Shown here in pieces: positions 1 to 5,570 of a DNA stretch of 6,076 nucleotides; position 1 is the first letter of the stretch, and every line of letters begins with the position of its first letter. The position numbers and the translations under genes were made by a program. Origin of the DNA: a candidate division Zixibacteria bacterium DG_27 (GTDB lineage Bacteria > Zixibacteria > MSB-5A5 > DG-27); assembly GCA_001302725.1 (NCBI GenBank), contig LIZU01000087.1:1-6076 (forward strand), read 5' to 3'. The notes below the pieces were generated by a model. The model searched no databases, was not told where the DNA came from, and saw only the letters and a program-made list of their open reading frames with translations.

Positions 1-648
1 TTGGGCTCGCGACTGTTTTATGTGATCTATCATGTCGAAGAATTTCAAGGTAACTGGTGGGACATCTTCAACCCCCTTCAGGGGGACGGCAAATTCGGGA
101 TGGGGGGGCTTTCGATGATGGGGGGAGTTGTTCTGTCGGTTCTTGGTGGGATCGCCTTCCTCTCCTGGAGAAGGGCCAAGCTGTGGCGGATTGCGGACAT
201 GGTCGCTCCCACATTTGCGCTGGGGGTGGGGATCACTCGCATCGGCTGTTTCTTGAACGGCTGCTGTTTCGGCAAGCCCACCAATTCCTCTCTGGGCGTG
301 GTCTTCCCCGCCGATAGCTTCGCTGGTTATGTTTTTCCCCACCAACATATCTGGCCCGCTCAACTCTTCGCCTCCGCGATGGGCTTTTTGATATTTGCCC
401 TCCTTCTGCTTTCTGAAAGAAAGAAGAGGTTCGAGGGGCAGATTTTCTTACTCATGGTCGTCTTCTACTCTCTGGGTCGTTTTGTAATCGACTTCTTCAG
501 GTATTACGAGGAGAGCATGGTTTTCGTCCGCATTCAGGGAGTCTCCTTCTCCACCAATCAGGCTCTGATCGTTCCCATACTGATAATCTCTCTTGTTCTC
601 TGGCAACTCCTGAGGAGGCGGACAGAACAACCCCGCCAAAAACCTTAG
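1..648 (+). CDS. lgt: Prolipoprotein diacylglyceryl transferase family protein, 5'-truncated
   Basis: Lgt is an inner-membrane enzyme that moves diacylglycerol from phosphatidylglycerol to the lipobox cysteine of prelipoproteins, the first step of lipoprotein maturation. The visible 215 residues begin inside the family: GSRLFYVIYH at residues 2-11 matches the segment following the first membrane helices, so about 60 N-terminal residues lie before the window and the TTG at base 1 is probably an internal leucine codon. The signature is TRIGCFLNGCCFG (79-91), the NGCC variant of the GRIGNFxNGE motif. R80 and R160 (in FYSLGRF) match the two arginines essential in E. coli Lgt (R143, R239). Hydrophobic helices lie near 39-55, 66-78, 125-138, 147-165 and 186-203. 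Oddities: the His of the GGxSFHGG motif is Met (M40), and the HPTQLYE motif reads WPAQLFAS (118-125). The family call is firm; catalytic activity is inferred. The stop overlaps the comF ribosome binding site. Confidence 0.88.
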   Translation: MGSRLFYVIYHVEEFQGNWWDIFNPLQGDGKFGMGGLSMMGGVVLSVLGGIAFLSWRRAKLWRIADMVAPTFALGVGITRIGCFLNGCCFGKPTNSSLGVVFPADSFAGYVFPHQHIWPAQLFASAMGFLIFALLLLSERKKRFEGQIFLLMVVFYSLGRFVIDFFRYYEESMVFVRIQGVSFSTNQALIVPILIISLVLWQLLRRRTEQPRQKP

Positions 649-653
649 GGGAG
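647..653 (+). promoter_or_regulatory. Ribosome binding site of comF, overlapping the lgt stop
   Basis: AGGGGAG shares its first two bases with the TAG stop of the lgt-family gene and sits 5 nt before a TTG codon at 659. It is the best Shine-Dalgarno match nearby and is the reason for choosing the TTG start over ATG codons at 689 and 704. The overlap suggests translational coupling of the two genes. Confidence 0.6.
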
Positions 654-658
654 AGCTT

Positions 659-1441
659 TTGATTTCCCACAACGAGCTTGAGGTTCGGATGACCACTAAG
701 ACTATGACGGACTTCTGCTGGGACATACTGGATTTCATCTATCCCCAGCGATGTCCTGTTTGTCAGGCAACTCTGAGTTCCGGTCGTGAACTTATGTGTC
801 GGAATTGTATGCTCAAATTTCGAGAGAAAAAGCGGTTGCTGGGACCCTGCTGCCCCTCCTGTAAGAGGCAGTTGCCATCCCTGTCGGATGGTTGTGAATG
901 CGAAGGATCCGACCACGCCCTGGAGGCGGTCTTCTCCCTGGGAGTCTACGGTGAGGAGACCGAAGCTCTGATCGAGAATTTTAAGTATAAGCGCAAAAGG
1001 AGGCTGGGATCTTTCCTCTCGGAGGTGTTGGGCGAAACCTTACTGGAGTCGGTAAAGCTTCCAAGAGCGGGTTTCATAGTCCCGGTGCCACTTCACAAGA
1101 GGAAGTTGAGGGAGAGGGGATTCAATCAGAGCCAAGCCGTTGCCGATCAACTCTCCGAAAAGCTGGGGATCCCGGTTCTGTCCGATTCCGTAATCAGGAA
1201 GAGGAATACGAGAAGTCAAACCGGCCTGTCGCGGGAAGAAAGGCAGAAAAACGTCAAAGGCGCTTTCAGGCTCACCGGAAAGGTCGATTTGGAGGGCAGA
1301 GCTCTGCTCTTGGTCGACGATGTTTTGACGACGGGGGCGACCATGTCGGAGTGCGCTCGCACCCTCAAGAGCGCCGGAGCAGACAAGATCTGGGGAGTCA
1401 CCCTGGCGGTTGCCGCCGGAACCGGGCTGCTTGAATTGTAG
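659..1441 (+). CDS. comF: ComF family phosphoribosyltransferase with N-terminal zinc ribbons
   Basis: ComF/GntX-type proteins join a Cys-rich zinc ribbon to a type I phosphoribosyltransferase fold; members are linked to DNA uptake in competent bacteria, but the reaction is unsettled. Cysteine pairs lie at 32/35 (CPVC), 47/50 (CRNC), 64-65/68 (CCPSC) and 79/81, as expected for the double zinc ribbon. The PRTase part has VPVPLHKRKLRERGFNQS (141-158) and the PRPP-binding loop VDDVLTTGAT (219-228). At 260 residues it is slightly longer than the usual 220-250. The TTG start is chosen from the well-placed AGGGGAG; starting at ATG 689 or 704 would drop 10 or 15 residues and still keep every domain, and 704 gives an N terminus more typical of the family. 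It lies 10 nt after lgt and is probably co-transcribed with it. ComF alone does not show that this organism takes up DNA. Confidence 0.9.
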   Translation: MISHNELEVRMTTKTMTDFCWDILDFIYPQRCPVCQATLSSGRELMCRNCMLKFREKKRLLGPCCPSCKRQLPSLSDGCECEGSDHALEAVFSLGVYGEETEALIENFKYKRKRRLGSFLSEVLGETLLESVKLPRAGFIVPVPLHKRKLRERGFNQSQAVADQLSEKLGIPVLSDSVIRKRNTRSQTGLSREERQKNVKGAFRLTGKVDLEGRALLLVDDVLTTGATMSECARTLKSAGADKIWGVTLAVAAGTGLLEL

Positions 1442-1505
1442 TTAATGAATTGCCATTCGTAGAGACGATTGCTCAAAAAGAGTTTTCAAGGTTGGTTAAC
1501 TGGCG

Positions 1506-1556
1506 ATGTCAAAACTCGAATTTGATGACCCCATCGCTGACACCGTGGCAAAATGA
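1506..1556 (+). CDS. 16-codon mini-ORF overlapping the archease start (ATGA)
   Basis: An ATG at 1506 opens a 16-residue frame, MSKLEFDDPIADTVAK, whose TGA stop (1554-1556) overlaps the archease ATG (1553-1555) as ATGA, the usual layout of translationally coupled genes. Archease has no good Shine-Dalgarno of its own (only GTGG at 1545-1548), so ribosomes ending this frame could re-initiate there. The mini-ORF's own ribosome binding site is also weak (AAGG at 1488-1491, 14 nt upstream). It has no recognisable domain. It could be a leader peptide, the remnant of a longer gene, or chance. Nothing in the sequence proves it is translated. Confidence 0.35.
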   Translation: MSKLEFDDPIADTVAK

Positions 1557-1984
1557 AACCCGGATACAGGTATATTGACGAGATTGCCCCCGCTGACCAG
1601 GCTTTCGAAGCCTGGGGAGCTAGTCTGGAGGAGCTTTTTTGTTCCTGTGCTAAAGCGACCTTCGAGGTTATGACCGATTTGTCGAAAGTGGAACCAGAGA
1701 AATCTTTTGCGATCGAGATTGAGACCGAAACTTTGGATGAGCTCTTGTATCTTTTTCTCTCGGAGATCATATATTTGAAGGATACTGAGAGAAGCTTTTA
1801 TAGTGAATTTGATTTGAGAATCGAAGCTGGGAATGAGTTCAGGCTTTCTGGGAAGGTCTCCGGGGAGAAGATAGACTCAGAAAGACACGTACTCAAGACC
1901 GATGTGAAGGCCGTGACCTATCATCAGTTTCAGGTGAAGAAGAGAAAAGATGGATATTACGCCAGAGTGGTGCTGGATTTGTGA
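1553..1984 (+). CDS. Archease, activator of RNA ligase RtcB
   Basis: Archease is a small metal-binding cytosolic protein that speeds guanylylation of RtcB and allows multiple turnover. At 143 residues the length is typical. The alignment to the family is clear: PADQAFEAWG (13-22) occupies the place of HTADIGIxAxG and keeps the conserved Asp (D15); SLEELF (24-29) follows; LDELLYLFLSEIIYL (61-75) and DTER (77-80) match the central helix region; ERHVLKTDVKAVTYH (110-124) and the C-terminal ARVVLDL (137-143, with D142) are hallmark motifs. The N-terminal His of HTAD is Ala here (A12), a departure from the canonical motif. The ATG at 1553 is the only reasonable start, since an in-frame stop lies at 1538-1540. 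It has a weak ribosome binding site and overlaps a 16-codon ORF. It sits 131 nt before rtcB on the same strand, which supports the functional assignment. Confidence 0.92.
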   Translation: MKPGYRYIDEIAPADQAFEAWGASLEELFCSCAKATFEVMTDLSKVEPEKSFAIEIETETLDELLYLFLSEIIYLKDTERSFYSEFDLRIEAGNEFRLSGKVSGEKIDSERHVLKTDVKAVTYHQFQVKKRKDGYYARVVLDL

Positions 1985-2056
1985 GTGAAGGCTTCAAGCA
2001 AGCAGTGAGAAGAGAGCTCAGTTCTCTGAAACGACGGGAAGAGATAGACTTTGACT

Positions 2057-2098
2057 GAGTTCGACTGTTTAGATTCTGCAAGGACAGTCGTTGAATTC
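2057..2098 (+). promoter_or_regulatory. Imperfect hairpin just before the rtcB ribosome binding site
   Basis: CGACTGT (2062-2068) and ACAGTCG (2084-2090) form a perfect 7-bp stem. It can extend outwards through GAGTT (2057-2061) pairing with AATTC (2094-2098), with one G-T pair and a 3-nt bulge (2091-2093). The loop is about 15 nt. The structure ends 5 nt before the rtcB Shine-Dalgarno. There is no T-tract, so it is not a standard intrinsic terminator. A role in transcript processing or translational control is inference. Confidence 0.4.
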
Positions 2099-2103
2099 TC
2101 AAA

Positions 2104-2108
2104 AGGAG
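2104..2108 (+). promoter_or_regulatory. Ribosome binding site of rtcB
   Basis: AGGAG ends 7 nt before the ATG at 2116. It is a near-consensus Shine-Dalgarno and fixes the rtcB start. It contrasts with the weak site before archease, so RtcB may be made in excess of its cofactor, as expected for a catalytic activator (inference). Confidence 0.75.
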
Positions 2109-2115
2109 AGGACTC

Positions 2116-3561
2116 ATGAAGAAGATAAAAATCAGCGATCATATATGGGAAATCCCCACAACTGAAAAAGAGGGAATGCGGGTTCCAGCGCGCATTTACG
2201 GCTCTCAGAGCCTGATTGAGAGCATGGATGAGGGGGTCTTCGAGCAGGTGACTAATGTCGCCAAGCTTCCGGGAATCCGGAAATATGCTTTCTGCATGCC
2301 GGACGGTCACTGGGGATACGGGTTCCCTATCGGCGGAGTGGCCGCTTTCAGCCTGGAGGAGGGGGTAATCTCCCCGGGAGGGATCGGCTTCGACATCAAC
2401 TGTGGGGTGCGTCTACTCAAAACCGATCTCACCTTGGAGGAGGTTGAACCCAAAAAAAGAGAGCTTTTAGATCTGCTTTTCCGCATCATTCCCGCGGGGG
2501 TGGGAGCCAAGGGCTTTGTTCGTCTCACCAACGAGAAATTCAGAGAGCTGATGGTCAACGGCGCCGGCTGGTGTGTAGAGAACGGTTACGGTGAGCCGGA
2601 AGATTTGGGCCGAATCGAGCAGGGCGGAAAGTTGCCGGGCGCCAAACCGGAGAAGGTGAGCAAGAAAGCCTTCCAGCGGGGTATGAATCAGCTGGGAACA
2701 CTGGGGAGCGGCAACCACTATCTGGAACTTCAAGTCGTCAAACCGGAGAATATCTACGACGGTGAAAAGGCGAGAGTGTTGGGGTTCGACAAGCCTAACC
2801 AGATTACGGTCATGATTCATTGCGGCTCCCGCGGTTTCGGTCACCAGGTGGCAACCGATTACCTCTTCGAGTTCAACCGGGTGATGCCCAAATACGGACT
2901 CTTCACCGAGGATAAGGAGTTAGCCTGCGCTCCCTACACCTCTGTTGAAGGTCAGGACTACCACGGCGCCATGGCCTGCGCCGCCAACAACGCCTTTGCC
3001 AATCGCCAGGTCATAACCCATCGGGTGCGAGAGGGCTTCTCACGTATCTTTGGAAAAAGTCCCAAAGATCTAGGGATGGAGATAGTCTATGATGTCGCTC
3101 ACAACATCGCCAAAATCGAGGCATACGAGTTAGACGGCAAAAAGGAGAAGCTGCTCGTCCACCGCAAGGGCGCCACCCGCTCGTTCGGTTCCGGACACCC
3201 CGATGTTCCCGAAAGATACCGCTCCATCGGCCAGCCGGTCATAGTCGGCGGTTCTATGGAGAGTCCCTCCTATCTCTTAGTGGGAACAACACGAGCCGAA
3301 GAGGAGACCTTCGGCTCCACCTGTCACGGTGCCGGAAGGACGATGTCCCGCTCCAAAGCCAAAAAGATGGTCAGAGGCCACGATTTGAAAAGAACCATGG
3401 AAGAACATGGCATCCTGGTGCGGGCGGTCTCCATGCCTGGTCTGGCGGAGGAGGCCGGCGTCGCCTACAAAAACATCTCAGAGGTGGTGGAGGCGGTTGA
3501 TTCCGCTGGATTGTCGAAGAAAGTCCTGCAACTTCTCCCAATCGCCAACATCAAAGGATAG
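2116..3561 (+). CDS. rtcB: RNA-splicing ligase RtcB
   Basis: RtcB is a GTP- and Mn2+-dependent RNA ligase that joins RNA 2',3'-cyclic phosphate or 3'-phosphate ends to 5'-OH ends; in bacteria it serves RNA repair, in archaea and eukaryotes tRNA splicing. The 481-residue length is full for the family. All catalytic features are visible: DINCGVR (93-99, metal ligands D93 and C96), GSGNHYLEL (197-205, H201), HCGSRGFGHQ (235-244, H235), AHNIAKIE (328-335, H329), HRKGATR (349-355) and STCHGAGR (401-408), where H404 is the histidine that takes the GMP, at the same number as in Pyrococcus RtcB. VPARIYG (23-29) and the C-terminal PIANIKG are also typical. The start has a strong AGGAG 7 nt upstream. 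Archease lies directly upstream, giving a cofactor-enzyme pair. No rtcA or rtcR is visible, so stress-induced Rtc-type control is not supported here. Confidence 0.98.
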   Translation: MKKIKISDHIWEIPTTEKEGMRVPARIYGSQSLIESMDEGVFEQVTNVAKLPGIRKYAFCMPDGHWGYGFPIGGVAAFSLEEGVISPGGIGFDINCGVRLLKTDLTLEEVEPKKRELLDLLFRIIPAGVGAKGFVRLTNEKFRELMVNGAGWCVENGYGEPEDLGRIEQGGKLPGAKPEKVSKKAFQRGMNQLGTLGSGNHYLELQVVKPENIYDGEKARVLGFDKPNQITVMIHCGSRGFGHQVATDYLFEFNRVMPKYGLFTEDKELACAPYTSVEGQDYHGAMACAANNAFANRQVITHRVREGFSRIFGKSPKDLGMEIVYDVAHNIAKIEAYELDGKKEKLLVHRKGATRSFGSGHPDVPERYRSIGQPVIVGGSMESPSYLLVGTTRAEEETFGSTCHGAGRTMSRSKAKKMVRGHDLKRTMEEHGILVRAVSMPGLAEEAGVAYKNISEVVEAVDSAGLSKKVLQLLPIANIKG

Positions 3562-3640
3562 GGGACAGGGAACAGGGGACAGGAAACAGGGGGGTAAGGA
3601 AATAGGAAAGGGTCGATAGGAAATAGGGGGACGGGAGACA
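3561..3640 (+). repeat. Degenerate G-rich heptad array starting at the rtcB stop
   Basis: Four consecutive 7-bp units, GGGGACA, GGGAACA, GGGGACA and GGAAACA, fill 3561-3588; the first G is the last base of the rtcB TAG. The pattern then decays through GGAAATA-like pieces (3598-3604 and 3619-3625) to GGGAGACA at 3633-3640. The consensus is GGRRACA on the plus strand. The plus strand has at least four runs of three or more G, so a G-quadruplex is possible. Such arrays resemble the heptameric short tandem repeats known from some cyanobacteria, but I claim no homology. Confidence 0.7.
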
Positions 3641-3658
3641 GTAAATCATCAGTGCCGT

Positions 3659-3673
3659 CCCGCCTCAGGCGGG
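3659..3673. repeat. Perfect GC-rich inverted repeat
   Basis: CCCGCC (3659-3664) and GGCGGG (3668-3673) form a perfect 6-bp stem around the loop TCA. It lies about 100 bp after the rtcB stop. The following bases (TTGCTACC) are not a T-tract, and neither are those on the other strand, so it is a poor intrinsic terminator despite its stability. It appears to be part of the larger palindromic element that continues to 3723. Confidence 0.6.
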
Positions 3674-3679
3674 TTGCTA

Positions 3680-3717
3680 CCTGACGGTGAGTGTCAGGAG
3701 AGAACTCCTGACACCAC
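3680..3717. repeat. Long palindrome with competing hairpins
   Basis: GTGTCAGGAG (3691-3700) and CTCCTGACAC (3705-3714) are perfect 10-bp inverted arms around the loop AGAA; GTG (3687-3689) and CAC (3715-3717) extend this to 13 bp with one bulged A. A second CCTGAC at 3680-3685 can pair with the same GTCAGG (3693-3698), giving a mutually exclusive hairpin. Neither is followed by a T-tract on either strand. The form suggests a dispersed intergenic repeat of REP or MITE type, or a bidirectional mRNA 3'-end structure between the convergent genes. Confidence 0.65.
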
Positions 3718-3798
3718 AGCGGGCCACCTATCCTTTACTCTGCACTTCGGTGAGGCGAATGCGGCGACTGCTCGTAATCGTGGGGAGGAATAACCTCG

Positions 3799-4482
3799 TT
3801 ATTGCTGTGTCGCTTGGACCTCCGGAAAAGCGAAGCCCTTCAACTTGATATAAGCAGATGCAAATGCGATCATGGCGATTGGCGCTGCCACAAAGTATCC
3901 CAAACCCAACACCAAGAGTCCAGCGATTATGATCAAGAAGTTGACGATTCCGAGCAAAAAAATCGTTCCCCGATAACCCTCAGTGATCTTGGAACTCTTC
4001 GTAAAAGCCTCAGTGACGCTACTTCCTTCGGCGACCAAGTAGTAGACCATGCACCATCTCAGCATGGCGATAATCAGGACCACCAAGCTCACAAAACCTA
4101 GGATGATAGTAAGAGCCGCGGGTTCCGAACCGCGGGCGGTGTCCACCCCAAGTCCGATGAAGAGAGGAATCAGGCATACCAGGTACACGACAACGAACAG
4201 CCAATACGCGCCCAAGAAGCTCCCGTACTTGCGGAAACCTTTGAAAACATCCCCCACCTCCGGGGAACTGTTCCTGGCCAAGTTTAACGATAGGATCATA
4301 AGGCCACCCACAAGGGCGGGAGTAACCAATAGTACAAAGATGATGTTGACTACGGGGATAAATCCGGCGACAAATTCGATGATAAAGAACACCACAAAGC
4401 CGCCAATGGCCGCCCCGGCATTCTGCTTGAGACCGTTCCACCCATCGCTCACACACTCACCGATGCTTAGCTGGTTTGACAT
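3799..4482 (-). CDS. Polytopic membrane protein of unknown function
   Basis: I do not recognise a specific family with confidence. The 227-residue protein is strongly hydrophobic with about six membrane segments, near residues 22-40, 44-66, 88-112, 122-148, 172-194 and 196-213. A short amphipathic N terminus (IGECVSDGWNGLKQNAG, 7-23) precedes the first. A loop reading VGDVFKGFRKYG (76-87) sits between helices 2 and 3, and SSVTEAFTKSSKITEGYRG (154-172) lies before helix 5. This pattern of an SxxEAFxxSxxITxGxRG loop followed by two Gly-rich helices resembles the loosely defined DUF975/GPDPase_memb-type membrane proteins; that comparison is from memory and tentative. There is no signal-peptide cleavage site and no catalytic motif. 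The ATG has an excellent AGGAGG 7 nt upstream. The 208-bp gap after lptB suggests its own promoter, although I see no convincing one. It converges on rtcB. Confidence 0.85.
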   Translation of the reverse strand: MSNQLSIGECVSDGWNGLKQNAGAAIGGFVVFFIIEFVAGFIPVVNIIFVLLVTPALVGGLMILSLNLARNSSPEVGDVFKGFRKYGSFLGAYWLFVVVYLVCLIPLFIGLGVDTARGSEPAALTIILGFVSLVVLIIAMLRWCMVYYLVAEGSSVTEAFTKSSKITEGYRGTIFLLGIVNFLIIIAGLLVLGLGYFVAAPIAMIAFASAYIKLKGFAFPEVQATQQ

Positions 4483-4489
4483 AGCAGAT

Positions 4490-4495
4490 CCTCCT
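4490..4495 (-). promoter_or_regulatory. Consensus ribosome binding site of the membrane protein gene
   Basis: The minus strand carries a perfect AGGAGG 7 nt before the ATG at 4482. It fixes the start and predicts efficient translation; it is the only full six-base consensus site found in the window. Confidence 0.8.
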
Positions 4496-4690
4496 GTTTG
4501 TTGTGGTCTTTGCTCTGATTCCTCTTATCGGGACTTGAACTAACGACATGACGGTGCCCAGAGACTGCCGAGACCTAACAGCGGGGGTGTTGAAAACATA
4601 TACGAGCCGTTATCGGTCTGCGGTTTGACCTGATAGTGAATTCCGTTTCCACCCAGGAGTCTCCGGAGAATATCTGAGGTGGCAATTCGT

Positions 4691-5425
4691 TCAACCCAAT
4701 CTGAATTTCTCACCCAGATAGATTCTTTTGGCCTCGGGGTCGTTGGCCAGAAACTCCGCAGTCCCGGATTTTAGGATCACCCCGTCACAGATGATGTAAG
4801 CGCGGTCGCAGATGGAGAGGGTCTCCCTGACGTTGTGGTCGGTGATTAGCATTCCCAAGCCTCTCTCCTTCAAGCGGTAAATTATCTTCTGAATCTCCTC
4901 CACCGTGATAGGGTCTATCCCCGAGAAGGGTTCGTCTAAAAGGAGAAACTTCGGCTCCGTCACCAACGCTCTGGTTATCTCCACCCGGCGACGCTCTCCG
5001 CCGGAGAGGGTGTAGGCCTTGTTTCTGGCGAGGTGAGCTATGTCCAGCTCCTCCAAAAGCTCTTTCAATCTTTTCTGTCGCTCTCCTTTTTTCATCTTCT
5101 GCATCTGGAGGATTGCCATGATGTTCTCCTCCACTGTCATGCGGCGAAAGATGGAGGGTTCCTGAGAGAGATAACCGATCCCCTTCCTGGCTCTCTTATA
5201 CATCGGGAGCTTGGTTATATCCTCCTCCGCAAGCATGACCCTTCCGGAGTTGGGGCGGATGAACCCGGTTATCATATAGAAAGTGGTGGTCTTTCCGGCG
5301 CCATTGGGTCCTAAAAGCCCGATGGTCTCTCCCTGATTGACCTCAATTGATACTTGGTCGACCACCGTGCGACGGCGATATATTTTAACTAGCTTGTCAC
5401 ATTTGAGATTAAGGTTGTTTTTCAT
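4691..5425 (-). CDS. lptB: LPS export ABC transporter ATP-binding protein LptB
   Basis: LptB is the cytoplasmic ATPase dimer that, with LptF and LptG, pulls LPS from the inner membrane and pushes it onto the LptC-LptA bridge to the outer membrane. At 244 residues it has the family length. All ABC motifs are intact: Walker A GPNGAGKT (39-46), Q-loop Q88 in YLSQEPSIFRR (85-95), signature LSGGERRR (140-147), Walker B LLLDEP (161-166), D-loop SGID (168-171) and switch His H197 (ITDHNVRE). TTTFYMITGFIRP (46-58), YLSQEPSIFR and the C-terminal YLGEKFRL (236-243) are characteristic of LptB rather than of generic ABC ATPases. The start has GAGGAG (5437-5442) at a rather long 11-nt spacing. It lies downstream of the lptC-like gene on the same strand. 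No lptA lies between them, and lptF/lptG are not in the window. Confidence 0.96.
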   Translation of the reverse strand: MKNNLNLKCDKLVKIYRRRTVVDQVSIEVNQGETIGLLGPNGAGKTTTFYMITGFIRPNSGRVMLAEEDITKLPMYKRARKGIGYLSQEPSIFRRMTVEENIMAILQMQKMKKGERQKRLKELLEELDIAHLARNKAYTLSGGERRRVEITRALVTEPKFLLLDEPFSGIDPITVEEIQKIIYRLKERGLGMLITDHNVRETLSICDRAYIICDGVILKSGTAEFLANDPEAKRIYLGEKFRLG

Positions 5426-5446
5426 CTAACAACCAGCTCCTCGCTG

Positions 5447-5494
5447 AATCCAGTATCCTTCTTTCTAACTTCTCAGAAAGAGCATCTCTGGATT
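5447..5494 (-). promoter_or_regulatory. Long interrupted hairpin directly before the lptB ribosome binding site
   Basis: Read on the minus strand, AATCCAG pairs with CTGGATT (plus-strand 5488-5494 and 5447-5453, perfect 7 bp) and encloses TCTTTCT pairing with AGAAAGA (7 bp) around an 8-nt loop; an internal loop of mismatched bases separates the two stems. It ends 4 nt before the GAGGAG of lptB and has no T-tract. It occupies the lptC-lptB spacer where other genomes often carry lptA. Possible roles are mRNA processing, transcript stability or translational control; all are inference. Confidence 0.42.
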
Positions 5495-5570
5495 ACTGAC
5501 ATCTTGTGCGTGTCTTCGACTTCTCTCTCAGACGAGTGGCCGAATCTGCCAATCTCTTGGACTCATTGGG

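Noticed and set aside
497..916. Long minus-strand open frames lying under lgt and comF
   Set aside because: They lie antisense to two genes with clear family motifs and show no domain or ribosome binding site; they are shadow frames.
2051..2073. TTGACT at 2051-2056 as a -35 box for an rtcB promoter
   Set aside because: No acceptable -10 hexamer lies 16-18 bp downstream; TTTAGA at 2068 is only 11 bp away and falls within the hairpin.
3659..3714. Palindromes as a CRISPR array or classic Rho-independent terminators
   Set aside because: There are no regularly spaced direct repeats with unique spacers, and neither hairpin is followed by a run of T on either strand.
3785..3797. GAGG-AATAA-CCTC as a terminator of the minus-strand membrane protein gene
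   Set aside because: The stem is only 4 bp and no T-tract follows on the minus strand.
4049..4543. 164-codon plus-strand frame antisense to the membrane protein gene
   Set aside because: The minus-strand protein has a coherent membrane topology and a perfect AGGAGG, whereas the plus-strand translation is a Thr/Pro-rich string typical of the antisense of a membrane gene.
4526..4548. Minus-strand GTTCAAGTCCCG resembling the T-arm of a tRNA
   Set aside because: The bases flanking TTCAAGT cannot form a 5-bp T-stem, and no anticodon arm, D-arm or acceptor stem is visible within 90 nt.
4537..4690. Open minus-strand frame of about 50 codons after lptB, read as a possible gene remnant
   Set aside because: It has no start codon with a ribosome binding site and no recognised motif, and the other two minus-strand frames are also largely open here, so openness is uninformative. 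The 4483-4690 gap otherwise holds only the membrane-protein ribosome binding site and a small CTCCGGAG palindrome at 4661-4668.
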